Source: DATKMS01 sp041497995 (GTDB lineage Bacteria > Desulfobacterota > Binatia > HRBIN30). Taken from it: a stretch of 32,486 bases of DNA. The notes under the pieces are model-generated. The model saw only the letters and a program-made list of their open reading frames with translations. It ran no database searches and was not told the DNA's origin. Below, piece by piece: positions 1 to 7,163 of this stretch (position 1 is the stretch's first letter; the number at the start of each line of letters is the position of its first letter). Made by a program: the position numbers and the translations under genes. Location of the stretch: the NCBI GenBank assembly GCA_041497995.1, contig JBGQHM010000029.1:1-32486 (forward strand), read 5' to 3'.

Positions 1-263
1 ATGCGGACCACGCTGACGCGCAGCCCCTTCGACGTCCAGCTCACGTCGTACCCGATCTCTTGGCCCTCCTGCAAGTCATCGAAGCGTCGGTGCGGTCCGA
101 CCATGGTCACGTGCATGAACATGAACGGGATATTGCGGCCGCTAGCGGAGCGCACCGTGCCGCGCTGGGCACTACGCGACAGCTTGTGGATGGTGCCGCG
201 GTAGTACTTCTCGGGGCTTTCGACAGAGTCCGGAACCAGCTCGTCGTCATCCCAGTTTGACAT
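1..263 (-). CDS. Cold-shock-domain-like small protein, 3' end beyond window
   Basis: An open frame starts with ATG at 263-261, sharing one base with the stop of the siroheme reductase (TGATG), and runs without a stop off the left edge, so at least 87 residues are encoded. After an acidic N-terminus (SNWDDDELVPD) comes a pattern resembling the OB-fold of cold-shock proteins: Gly-x-Ile, then a FMFMHV strand, then LQEGQEIGYDVSW and SKGLRVSVV, recalling the LQEGQ-V-F-V segment of cold-shock domains. The RNP motifs are poorly conserved, so nucleic-acid binding is not assured. The stop/start overlap suggests co-translation with the reductase. Family assignment is tentative; the reading frame is well supported. 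Confidence 0.5.
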   Translation of the reverse strand, partial: MSNWDDDELVPDSVESPEKYYRGTIHKLSRSAQRGTVRSASGRNIPFMFMHVTMVGPHRRFDDLQEGQEIGYDVSWTSKGLRVSVVR

Positions 264-1912
264 CAGTGCACGATGGTCGCGGCACCGCGCGCCACCTCAC
301 TCAGCCGATCGACACCAACCCGTTGTACGAAGTCGCCGAAGCGTTCCCCTGTCGCGCGCTCGTGCCGATAGCAGTCGGCGAGTGCGGCGATCACCTTCGG
401 GACCTCGGCTTCCGGAAAGCGTCCGTTCACCCGTTTCCCCACAGCCGCGCTGCCGTCGCCGACGCGGCCGCCAACCAGCATGGAGTAGTGGGGATGGTCC
501 TGGCCGTCGTCACCTTTGAGCGACAAGCCGGTAAGACCAATGTCGCCGACGTGATGTTGGCCACAAGAGTTGGGGCAGCCGCTGATGCGAATACGGAACA
601 CGCCCAGATCCTCGACCGCACCGTTACCCGCCAGGAGGTGGGCCCGAATGCCTGCGGCCACACCCATTGAGCGGCTCACTGCGAGGCTGCAATAGTCCGC
701 ACCGGGGCACGAGGCGACGTCGGTGATGTGCAACGCATCGGGTGCGGCGAGACTGATATCGCGCAGGCGCCGGTAGAACTCTTCCACGCGCGCGCCTGGA
801 ATCCACGGCACCGTGAAGTTCTGGTCGTTGGCAGCGCGCAGCTCGCCCGCGCCCAGCTCACGTGCCATCGACGCGAGGACCCGCAGCTGCGAGCTGGTAA
901 TGTCCCCGAGCGGCAGCTGCACGTTGGCGCCGTAGTACCCCTGCTGCTTCTGCGCAAAGATGTTGGTACGCACCCAGTGGGCGAAGTCAGGGTCGACCGG
1001 CTGCGGCAGCGGAGACGGCGGATTCATCGGCTGGCACGGATGGTAGCTCGATACCATCTCGTTGAGCTCAGCTCGCAACGCCGCCCCTTGCTCGCGTTCG
1101 ACCTGCGCAAACTGCTTATCCACCTCGGCGATGAAGCGTTCTGCTCCCAGGCGTTGGAACAGGTACTTCATGCGCGCTCTCTTGCGATTCTTGCGTTCGC
1201 CGCTGCGGTGCTGCAGGCGTACCACCGCCTCCGCCATGATCAGCGTGTCCTCGACCGGCAGGAAGTCCCGAATCGGCTGCGCCAGAAACGGCTGCGAGCC
1301 CAAACCGCCGCCGGCATGTACCGAAAACCCGTGCTTGCCGTCGCGCACGCGTGGGAAATAGCCGATGTCGTTGACCGGTGCCTGCGCACAGTCATCGGCG
1401 CAGGAGGAAAAGGCGATCTTGAATTTGCGGGGCAAGGTCAGGTTGAGCGGATGGAAAAGGAAGTACTCGTGCGTCGCCATGACGTACGGCATCACGTCGA
1501 ACAGCTCACCGGGCCACACGCCCGCGTGGATACAGCCGGTGACGTTCCGCACGCTGTCGGCACACGCGCCGCGCGTGGTGATGCCACAGGCGTGCAGGCG
1601 TTCGTACATCTCCATGATGATCGCCAGATCAATCCAGTGCACCTGCACGTCCTGCCGCGTGGTGACGTGCAGGACGCCGCGCGCGTAGTCATCAGTGATG
1701 TCCGCCAACACATCAGCCTGCGCCGCCGTCACCACGCCGCCCGGCAGCTTGATGCGTTGCATGTGGCTGGTGTGGTCCAGCTGGTAGTAGAGACCATAGC
1801 CCAGCCGGATCGGCCGGAACTCGTTGTCATTGAGCTCGCCGCGCCGGTAGCGGTCAACACGCCCCGCATGTCCGCGCAGCGCTTCACGATGGTCCGTATC
1901 AGTGGGTCGCAT
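263..1912 (-). CDS. Siroheme-dependent nitrite/sulfite reductase
   Basis: This 549-residue protein is a NirA/SirA-type hemoprotein, which reduces nitrite to ammonia or sulfite to sulfide with six electrons from ferredoxin. Two ferredoxin-like half domains and two siroheme-binding halves are recognisable. The 4Fe-4S/siroheme ligands are C402 and C408 (SCPGADYC) and C446 and C450 (SGCPNSC). Length is typical of the single-chain family, with no fused flavin domain. The ATG at 1912 is chosen because a TTGAAT-17-GATAAT promoter lies at 1959-1987, so the longer frame (to 1987) would begin upstream of the transcript start; an AAGAAGGT ribosome site precedes 1912. Nitrite and sulfite reductases cannot be told apart by eye. 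MoaA nearby makes nitrate assimilation possible (inference). Confidence 0.93.
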   Translation of the reverse strand: MRPTDTDHREALRGHAGRVDRYRRGELNDNEFRPIRLGYGLYYQLDHTSHMQRIKLPGGVVTAAQADVLADITDDYARGVLHVTTRQDVQVHWIDLAIIMEMYERLHACGITTRGACADSVRNVTGCIHAGVWPGELFDVMPYVMATHEYFLFHPLNLTLPRKFKIAFSSCADDCAQAPVNDIGYFPRVRDGKHGFSVHAGGGLGSQPFLAQPIRDFLPVEDTLIMAEAVVRLQHRSGERKNRKRARMKYLFQRLGAERFIAEVDKQFAQVEREQGAALRAELNEMVSSYHPCQPMNPPSPLPQPVDPDFAHWVRTNIFAQKQQGYYGANVQLPLGDITSSQLRVLASMARELGAGELRAANDQNFTVPWIPGARVEEFYRRLRDISLAAPDALHITDVASCPGADYCSLAVSRSMGVAAGIRAHLLAGNGAVEDLGVFRIRISGCPNSCGQHHVGDIGLTGLSLKGDDGQDHPHYSMLVGGRVGDGSAAVGKRVNGRFPEAEVPKVIAALADCYRHERATGERFGDFVQRVGVDRLSEVARGAATIVH

Positions 1913-1958
1913 GGATCTACCTTCTTCTCGTGTCTGCCTTGGTGGAATTCGTAAGTCG

Positions 1959-1987
1959 ATTATCGACGCCCGACGCGCGAGATTCAA
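1959..1987 (-). promoter_or_regulatory. Promoter of the siroheme reductase, with palindrome over the -10
   Basis: On the minus strand, TTGAAT (1987-1982), a 17-base spacer and GATAAT (1964-1959) form a good sigma-70-type promoter about 40 bases before the ATG at 1912. A perfect palindrome with 6-base arms and one central base (GTCGAT-T-ATCGAC, 1955-1967) covers the -10 element and could be an operator. Confidence 0.55.
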
Positions 1988-2074
1988 GGCTCATGGCCGG
2001 GATCATGGATCAAGTCAAGGAAGGAGTTGCCTTTGCGGGCGGCGCTCGCTAAGAGGGCGACTCCTCGATACGTC

Positions 2075-2569
2075 ATGTCTGGCAGCGACTTCTTCGGCCT
2101 CTGGTTGCACGTGGTGGCACTGGTGACCTACGGCGGTGCAACCTTGGCGGTGTGGGCAATGGTGTTGCCTGCAGCGAGCGCTGTCGCCGATCCTGCGGCG
2201 CGGCGCACGTTCCTGGCGCGATGTCTCCGCATCTACGATCCGCTGGCGATCGCGGCACTGGGCGTCCTCGTCATGAGCGGGGCTACCAACCTCACGACAT
2301 ACAAAGAGGCGCTGCGCGGCGAGTTCTTCGCCCGCATGGGCTGGTTGCTGGTGTGGAAGCTCGTGCTCGCGTTTCTGGTCGTGATGATTGGTACGTACAT
2401 CACGTTCGGCCTCGGCCACCGCATCGTGCGCACGGAGATGGCGGGTGAACCCGTGGATGCACCTTGGCTGGCTAGCATGAGCCGGCGCCTCGCGTACGCC
2501 TGCGTCCTCGTCCTCGTGCTCATCGTCGTGACGACCTGGCTGGGACTGGAACTTGGTCACCCGCACTGA
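2075..2569 (+). CDS. CopD-like four-helix membrane protein
   Basis: An integral membrane protein of 164 residues with four hydrophobic segments: one at about residues 5-30 (with WLHVVALVTYGG), one near 65-80 (LAIAALGVLVMSGATNL), one near 89-115 (WLLVWKLVLAFLVVMIG) and one near 140-160. This architecture and the DPLAIAALGVLVMSG segment resemble the CopD/copper-resistance D and related DUF2269-type families, so heme or copper handling is possible, but no metal site is clear beyond a His in helix 1. Start is uncertain: ATG 2075 has no close ribosome site, whereas an in-frame TTG at 2033 sits 6 bases after AAGGAG (2021-2026) and would add 14 residues. It is divergent from the siroheme reductase. 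Confidence 0.7.
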   Translation: MSGSDFFGLWLHVVALVTYGGATLAVWAMVLPAASAVADPAARRTFLARCLRIYDPLAIAALGVLVMSGATNLTTYKEALRGEFFARMGWLLVWKLVLAFLVVMIGTYITFGLGHRIVRTEMAGEPVDAPWLASMSRRLAYACVLVLVLIVVTTWLGLELGHPH

Positions 2570-2579
2570 CGGGACTGAC

Positions 2580-2600
2580 TCGTGATTCGTGAATCGTGAC
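2580..2600 (+). repeat. Three tandem TCGTGAN heptamers
   Basis: TCGTGAT, TCGTGAA and TCGTGAC follow each other exactly between the CopD-like gene and the cupin, ending three bases before the cupin ribosome binding site. The middle also forms a short inverted repeat (GATTC-GT-GAATC). Function unknown. Confidence 0.6.
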
Positions 2601-2613
2601 TCGGAGGGAACTG

Positions 2614-2934
2614 ATGGATGTCTTCAAGGATACGCGTGCTGCGGCAGCCTTCTCTCCGGAGAAGATGAAGAAGGTGAACCTCTTCGACACGCAGCGGATG
2701 TTCTGCGACGTGTACGGCCTGAACGCCGGCCAAGAGCAGACGGCGCACGCGCATACGGATTCAGACAAGGTTTACTACGTGATCGACGGCACCGGGCATT
2801 TTCGTATCGGTGACGAGGAGCGCAGCGTCGGTATTGGGACAGCGGTTCTCGCACCGGCGGGGGCAAGTCACGCGGTGCGCAACCCCGGCCCGGGCCCGTT
2901 GACGCTGTTGGTTTTCATGGCACCGAAGCCGTGA
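2614..2934 (+). CDS. Small single-domain cupin protein
   Basis: This 106-residue protein is a small beta-barrel cupin. Motif 1 reads HAHTDSDKVYYVIDG, giving two His metal ligands but Lys at the position of the usual Glu ligand. Motif 2 reads PAGASHAVRN with the third His. Such small cupins bind a divalent metal and act as isomerases, dioxygenases or sugar/metabolite-binding proteins; substrate cannot be read here. The ATG at 2614 is preceded by GGAGGG (2603-2608, five bases away), preferred over the upstream in-frame start at 2596. It follows the CopD-like gene by 44 bases and precedes moaA on the same strand. Confidence 0.85.
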   Translation: MDVFKDTRAAAAFSPEKMKKVNLFDTQRMFCDVYGLNAGQEQTAHAHTDSDKVYYVIDGTGHFRIGDEERSVGIGTAVLAPAGASHAVRNPGPGPLTLLVFMAPKP

Positions 2935-2958
2935 TGCGGCGACCGCGGCCGACCTTGC

Positions 2959-2964
2959 TTGACA
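2959..2964 (+). promoter_or_regulatory. Isolated -35-like TTGACA before moaA
   Basis: A perfect TTGACA lies 29 bases upstream of the moaA start on the coding strand, but no good -10 hexamer follows at 16-18 bases. A weak or alternative promoter is possible. Confidence 0.2.
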
Positions 2965-2993
2965 TAGCCACGTCTTCCAGCGACACGTGAAGC

Positions 2994-3983
2994 ATGCCTC
3001 TCGACGGGTTCGGCCGCACCATTGACTACCTGCGGATCTCGGTCATCGACCACTGCAACCTGCGGTGCGTCTACTGCATGCCGCTGAGCGGGCTCAAGTT
3101 CTCGCGTTCCGCTGATCTGCTGTCGCCGGCGGAGATCGAGCGCGTCGCACGCGCCGCCGTCACGGTCGGCTTCCGCCGAGTTCGACTCACCGGCGGCGAG
3201 CCGACGCTGCGCCCGGACCTGTTGGAGATTGTCGAGCGATTGGGGCAGCTCCCCGGGCTCGGCGACATCGCGATGACCACCAACGGCATCCTGCTCCCCC
3301 GCTTGGCCGAGCCGCTGGTGCGCGCCGGACTCAAACGCGTGAACATCCACATCGACACCCTGCATCCTGGGCGATTGCAGCGCATCATGCGCTTCGGCAC
3401 TGTCGACGAGATCTGGGCCGGCATCGAGGCCGCCGACGCGGCGGGTCTGCGCCCCATCAAGATCAACGTCGTGGTGACGCGCGGATACAACGACGCAGAC
3501 GTCGCCGATCTGGCGCGCTTGACGTTGGAGCGCGACTGGCACGTGCGCTTCATCGAGTTGATGCCACTCGGCGGCGGCGAATGCGCCCGCCTGGCCGTGT
3601 CGAACTACGTGTCGAACAAGGACACGCGCCAGCGCATCGAGACGGCGCTCGGCGCAATGGCGTTGCTGCCGGATCAGCACCCGGCCGACGAGTCGCTGAA
3701 CTATCGCCTGCCGGGCGCGCGCGGCGTCATTGGTCTCATCAGTCCGGTCAGCCAGCCCTACTGCGGTAACTGCAACCGCATGCGTCTCACCGCCGACGGC
3801 AAGTTTCACCTGTGCTTGCTCAACGACGACGAGCTCGATGTGCGTGGCGCTCTCCGCAACGGCGGCGGTGACAGTGCGGTCGAGCGCATCCTCCTGCGTG
3901 CGGTCGCTGCGAAACCGACGGGACACCACCTAGAACGTGGCGTCTCCACCGAAGACCGTAGCATGTATCAGCTGGGCGGCTGA
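2994..3983 (+). CDS. moaA: GTP 3',8-cyclase MoaA (molybdenum cofactor biosynthesis)
   Basis: MoaA is the radical-SAM enzyme that, with MoaC, converts GTP to cyclic pyranopterin monophosphate in the first step of molybdenum cofactor synthesis. The 329-residue protein has the SAM cluster motif C21-x3-C25-x2-C28 (CNLRCVYC), the TGGEP SAM-binding motif, the second 4Fe-4S motif C257-x2-C260-x13-C274 and the C-terminal Gly-Gly (YQLGG), which is needed for activity in the family. All key elements are intact and length is normal. No other moa/moe gene is adjacent, so it may supply a molybdoenzyme encoded elsewhere. The ATG at 2994 has only a weak ribosome site. Confidence 0.95.
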   Translation: MPLDGFGRTIDYLRISVIDHCNLRCVYCMPLSGLKFSRSADLLSPAEIERVARAAVTVGFRRVRLTGGEPTLRPDLLEIVERLGQLPGLGDIAMTTNGILLPRLAEPLVRAGLKRVNIHIDTLHPGRLQRIMRFGTVDEIWAGIEAADAAGLRPIKINVVVTRGYNDADVADLARLTLERDWHVRFIELMPLGGGECARLAVSNYVSNKDTRQRIETALGAMALLPDQHPADESLNYRLPGARGVIGLISPVSQPYCGNCNRMRLTADGKFHLCLLNDDELDVRGALRNGGGDSAVERILLRAVAAKPTGHHLERGVSTEDRSMYQLGG

Positions 3984-3999
3984 CGACGCGTACCGCGCC

Positions 4000-4027
4000 T
4001 TGAGTCCAGCATCCCCTTTGTTATTAT
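4000..4027 (+). promoter_or_regulatory. Promoter giving a leaderless transcript
   Basis: TTGAGT (4000-4005), a 16-base spacer and TATTAT (4022-4027) are followed after only six bases by the ATG at 4034. Transcription would start at or within a base of the start codon, and there is no ribosome binding site in between. Confidence 0.6.
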
Positions 4028-4033
4028 CCCGCG

Positions 4034-4684
4034 ATGCCCGTGGTTTTGAAGGTGAGCGACGCCCACGCGATTCTGGGCCACGATGTCTTGGGTGCTGAGG
4101 AAGCAGCCGCCGTTTTCGGCGTTCGTGTGGAAGCGCCGCCCCTACCGTTCACCGTTGACGAGTTGACCGCCGCCAAGACGGCCGGCGAGATGCTGGTTCT
4201 CCGGCTCGCCAAGGATCCCAGCGTGCCGCTGACAGTGCAGCGGATGATCCAACACTTGCCGGAATCGTTCGACGAGCGCTACCTGCGCAAGATGGGCTAT
4301 CAGCTGAAGGATGACTGGGGCATCGAATTGGAACCGCTGGCCGCGACCGACACCTGCACGTTCGGGTGGGCACTGGTGCACAAGGACATCCTCCCCGAGA
4401 CCCGCAACTTGGCGTACGACGAGCAGGAGTGCGTCGTGACGCGCCATCGTGTCGACGTACGCCGCCGCACCGCGGTGGAGGCGGTCTACGACACCTTGCT
4501 GTACTTCGGCGCGCGCCACGTGCGGCTCCTCGAGAAGAGCTGGGATTGGACGAAGTCGCGCACGATCGATGGGGGCTACCTCAACGTCGGTGGCTTCGCT
4601 CAGGCGGGTTTGCAGATTCTCAGCTTCTCGCGCGCCGTACGTCACGGCGCGCTCGGCGTTTGCCCAACCCGTGAACCCGCGTGA
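4034..4684 (+). CDS. Uncharacterised conserved-looking protein
   Basis: A 216-residue soluble protein with no signal peptide, membrane segment or domain that I can name. It is rich in charged residues, with DELTAAKTAGEMLVLRLAKD near residues 42-60, QLKDDWGIELEPL near 90-103 and GGYLNVGGF near 180. Codon use matches its neighbours and no long competing frame covers it, so it is a real gene. The transcript is probably leaderless, because a -10 element ends six bases before the ATG. It is followed after ten bases by a second unknown gene on the same strand, likely co-transcribed. No function is proposed. Confidence 0.75.
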   Translation: MPVVLKVSDAHAILGHDVLGAEEAAAVFGVRVEAPPLPFTVDELTAAKTAGEMLVLRLAKDPSVPLTVQRMIQHLPESFDERYLRKMGYQLKDDWGIELEPLAATDTCTFGWALVHKDILPETRNLAYDEQECVVTRHRVDVRRRTAVEAVYDTLLYFGARHVRLLEKSWDWTKSRTIDGGYLNVGGFAQAGLQILSFSRAVRHGALGVCPTREPA

Positions 4685-4694
4685 GGTTGAGTCT

Positions 4695-4958
4695 ATGTAC
4701 TTCGTGACGATCAATCGACCCGGTTATATCCTCTTCTCCGCAACGCCAAGCGAGCGCGCCGCCATCGGTCTGACTGACAAGCAGGTTGTGCATTTCCTCG
4801 TACGCGAGGCCGCAACAAAGGAATGGAAGGTTTTCCGCACCTGGAAGGCGAGCGATTTTTCGCAGACCGACTTCATGAGCGCATTGCACCACACCGCCGA
4901 GCCTGACGAGCCGCGCAAGCTGCTCGACGTCCTGCCGGCGAATCTGCCGGAAGCGTAA
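4695..4958 (+). CDS. Uncharacterised small protein
   Basis: An 87-residue protein starting at ATG 4695, ten bases after the preceding unknown gene and preceded by GAGGTTGAG as a possible ribosome site. It begins YFVTINRPGYILFSATPSE and ends in LLDVLPANLPEA; it is soluble, with no cysteines or recognisable motif. The longer frame reaching back to 4449 overlaps the upstream gene and is not used. Spacing suggests it works with the upstream gene. Function unknown. Confidence 0.6.
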   Translation: MYFVTINRPGYILFSATPSERAAIGLTDKQVVHFLVREAATKEWKVFRTWKASDFSQTDFMSALHHTAEPDEPRKLLDVLPANLPEA

Positions 4959-5040
4959 GCTCTAGGCCTGCGGCCAGCGTCGTTTCTATGGCTCGCTCCC
5001 GTTGGTCGCTCCGGGCTGCCAAGTCCGACCGGCTGCTAGG

Positions 5041-5802
5041 CTACGGGCACCTCGACGGCAGCGGAATCGGCACACCGGTCGCGTCGTTGATGGCCTGCAG
5101 CACGCCGCAGTTTACTTTGACGTGGTCGTACGCGGACTGATTGATCGCGGCCACGGTATCGCCTTTGGCTGAACATGCCGCGGGGCGCGCCTCGGCGAGG
5201 ATGTTGCCCAGGCCGGCATTGGTGAAGTCGCACAGCTGCACCGGCGGCGACTGCGTGAGGCGGTTGAGCACGACGCGGACCACGGCTTCGCTAACCGCGT
5301 CGATGTTCGTCGTGTGTTCGATCGCAAAGGCACGCGTGAGGCTCTCGTTACTGCCGACAACTACCATGAGGCGGCACGTCTCGAGGTGCTCTGCGGCAGA
5401 ATTGACGATCTCGTACAGACCGTCGCCATCGGTACGTCCCTCGGCCAGCAGCCGGGGGTTGTCGATCTGCCCGTCTTTGGCGTCGATGAAATCCACTTGC
5501 TGCAAGGCCACGTTCAACACACCACCCGCCGGCATCAAGTTCGCGAGGCAGGTCTGCGCGTACGCCGGCGACGAGAGATTCAGTGGACCGGCGAAGCGCC
5601 ACCACGCGTCCACCGCCGCGAACTCGCCGTTCGGTGCGAGGATGGTGCCGGTGACGGCCCCTACGATGGGCCGCGGCGTGGGCGGGAAGGCGATATCAAC
5701 CGTCCCGTCGCTGCCACAACCGGACGTGATCAGCACGAGGCACATCGCGCCCAGGAGTTCCCCCAGCGCGCGTCGGCCGGGTCGTTGGTTCCATCCGCTC
5801 AT
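5041..5802 (-). CDS. Putative secreted lipoprotein, function unknown
   Basis: A 253-residue protein with a hydrophobic N-terminal segment ending in a lipobox-like ITSGC (Cys 29), so it is probably lipid-anchored in the envelope. Five further Cys in the mature part could form disulfides. A region around residues 48-60 (VGAVTGTILAPNGEFA) followed by DGDGLYEIVNS resembles the carboxypeptidase-regulatory-like beta-sandwich pattern often seen in surface lipoproteins, but this is only an impression. The start has a good GAGGGAG ribosome site six bases upstream. It converges with the small gene ending at 4958 and diverges from the CoA transferase at 5952. Confidence 0.7.
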   Translation of the reverse strand: MSGWNQRPGRRALGELLGAMCLVLITSGCGSDGTVDIAFPPTPRPIVGAVTGTILAPNGEFAAVDAWWRFAGPLNLSSPAYAQTCLANLMPAGGVLNVALQQVDFIDAKDGQIDNPRLLAEGRTDGDGLYEIVNSAAEHLETCRLMVVVGSNESLTRAFAIEHTTNIDAVSEAVVRVVLNRLTQSPPVQLCDFTNAGLGNILAEARPAACSAKGDTVAAINQSAYDHVKVNCGVLQAINDATGVPIPLPSRCP

Positions 5803-5849
5803 GCACTCTCCCTCGACAGCTACTTACCTGACCATTCCGCGACGCCAAT

Positions 5850-5855
5850 TGTCAA
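5850..5855 (-). promoter_or_regulatory. -35-like TTGACA upstream of the lipoprotein gene
   Basis: A perfect TTGACA lies on the minus strand 48 bases before the lipoprotein ATG. No convincing -10 hexamer follows at the usual spacing, so this is a weak call. Confidence 0.25.
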
Positions 5856-5951
5856 GTAAGTTCGGGGTAGCGCAAGTGCAACAGCGGCCATTGCAGCCGC
5901 TCGACGCTGGCACGGTGCCGAGTTTCGTGGTACAGCCTGCGGCCCACACGT

Positions 5952-7163
5952 ATGGCTGAACACGCTTTAGCAGGGATTCGCGTCATCGAGTGCGGCCACA
6001 TGGTCTCGGCCGCATACGCGGCCAAGCTGATGGCCGATCTGGGCGCCGAGGTGATCAAGATCGAGCCGCCACATGATGGCGATGGAGCGCGGCGGCGCGG
6101 GCCGTTCCCCGGAGGCGTATCCCATCCCGAGAAGAGCGGGACATTTCTCTACCTCAACAGCAACAAGCGCGGCGTGACCCTGGACCTGGCCCACCCACGG
6201 GGCCGCGAACTGTTCGTGAAGCTGGTGGCGGAGACTGACCTGCTGATCCACAACTTCCCGCCGCCGCAGATGCGTGCCCTGGGGTTGGACTACGACGCGC
6301 TGGCGTGGACGAATCCTGGTCTGGTGATGGCGTCGATCACGCCGTTCGGTCTGAACGGACCGCACCGCGACTATCACGCTACGGATCTCACGCTCTGGAG
6401 CGCCGGCGGCGTCGCCTACCTCAACGGCGGCGGCCCTGGCACGGACGAGTTGCCACCACTCAAGGCGTTTGGGATGCAGTCGGAGTTTCAGGGGGGCCTC
6501 AACGCAACGATCGCTGCCCTGGGTGCGTTGTTCGCGCGCCTCCGCAGCGGCAAAGGACAGCACGTGACCATCTCCATCCAGGAATGTGTCGCCGCCATCC
6601 TGGAGCTGACCTTCGAGTTCTATCCTTACATGGGCTTGATCGCCTCGCGGCTCGGCCAGAAGCCGATTCAGCCGCTCGACTTCTTCGAGTGTCGCGACGG
6701 CTGGATCTTCCTGTGCTGCGTCGAAGAGCATCAGTGGCAGACCTGGGTCGATCTCATGGGTAACCCGGAATGGGCCGGAATGGAGCTCTTCGAGAACCGT
6801 CTCACGCGTGCTGCCAACTGGGATGCCCTCAAGCTCTTCCTGCAAGAATGGATGCAGGAACACAGCGTGGACGAGCTGTACCGCGCCGGGCAAGCGCGGC
6901 GCGTCCCGCTGGCCCCGGTATCGACCATGACGGATCTGCTCGCCTCCGACCATCTCAAGTCGCGCGGATTCTTCGCCGTGCTGGATCACCCGCAAGCCGG
7001 CCGGGTCACCGCTCCCGGCGCACCGTACCAGTTCTCGGTCACACCGTGGGAGATTCGCCGGCCGGCGCCGCTGCTTGGGCAGCACAACGATGAGGTCTTT
7101 CAGCGGCAGCTCGGCATCAGCCAGGCGTCGCTCGATGCCTTGCACGCGGACGGAGTGGTGTGA
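5952..7163 (+). CDS. Family III CoA transferase (CaiB/BaiF type), atypical active site
   Basis: The 403-residue protein has the CaiB/BaiF (Frc family) fold signature: an N-terminal Rossmann-like region (GIRVIECGHMVSAAYAAKLMADLGAEVIKIEPP), NKRGVTLDL, and the GKGQHVTISIQE segment. Family members move CoA between carboxylic acids through an aspartyl-CoA thioester. Counting back from GKGQ without gaps, the catalytic Asp position is E178 (MQSEFQ), whereas the downstream paralogue and the third CoA transferase of the window have Asp. It could be a low-activity or structural partner subunit. The next gene starts within its stop codon (GTGA overlap), so the two are probably made together and may form a hetero-oligomer. 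Confidence 0.88.
   Translation: MAEHALAGIRVIECGHMVSAAYAAKLMADLGAEVIKIEPPHDGDGARRRGPFPGGVSHPEKSGTFLYLNSNKRGVTLDLAHPRGRELFVKLVAETDLLIHNFPPPQMRALGLDYDALAWTNPGLVMASITPFGLNGPHRDYHATDLTLWSAGGVAYLNGGGPGTDELPPLKAFGMQSEFQGGLNATIAALGALFARLRSGKGQHVTISIQECVAAILELTFEFYPYMGLIASRLGQKPIQPLDFFECRDGWIFLCCVEEHQWQTWVDLMGNPEWAGMELFENRLTRAANWDALKLFLQEWMQEHSVDELYRAGQARRVPLAPVSTMTDLLASDHLKSRGFFAVLDHPQAGRVTAPGAPYQFSVTPWEIRRPAPLLGQHNDEVFQRQLGISQASLDALHADGVV

Noticed and set aside
728..1954. 408-residue plus-strand open frame
   Set aside because: It lies antisense to the siroheme reductase, whose motifs are intact; its Arg/His/Val-rich sequence is the usual shadow of a GC-rich gene.
4991..5012. Near-direct repeat TCGCTCC in the gap between convergent genes
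   Set aside because: Only seven bases repeated twice; too short to call a repeat family from this window alone.
5967..7145. 392-residue minus-strand open frame
   Set aside because: Antisense shadow of the first CoA transferase, without a domain or ribosome site.
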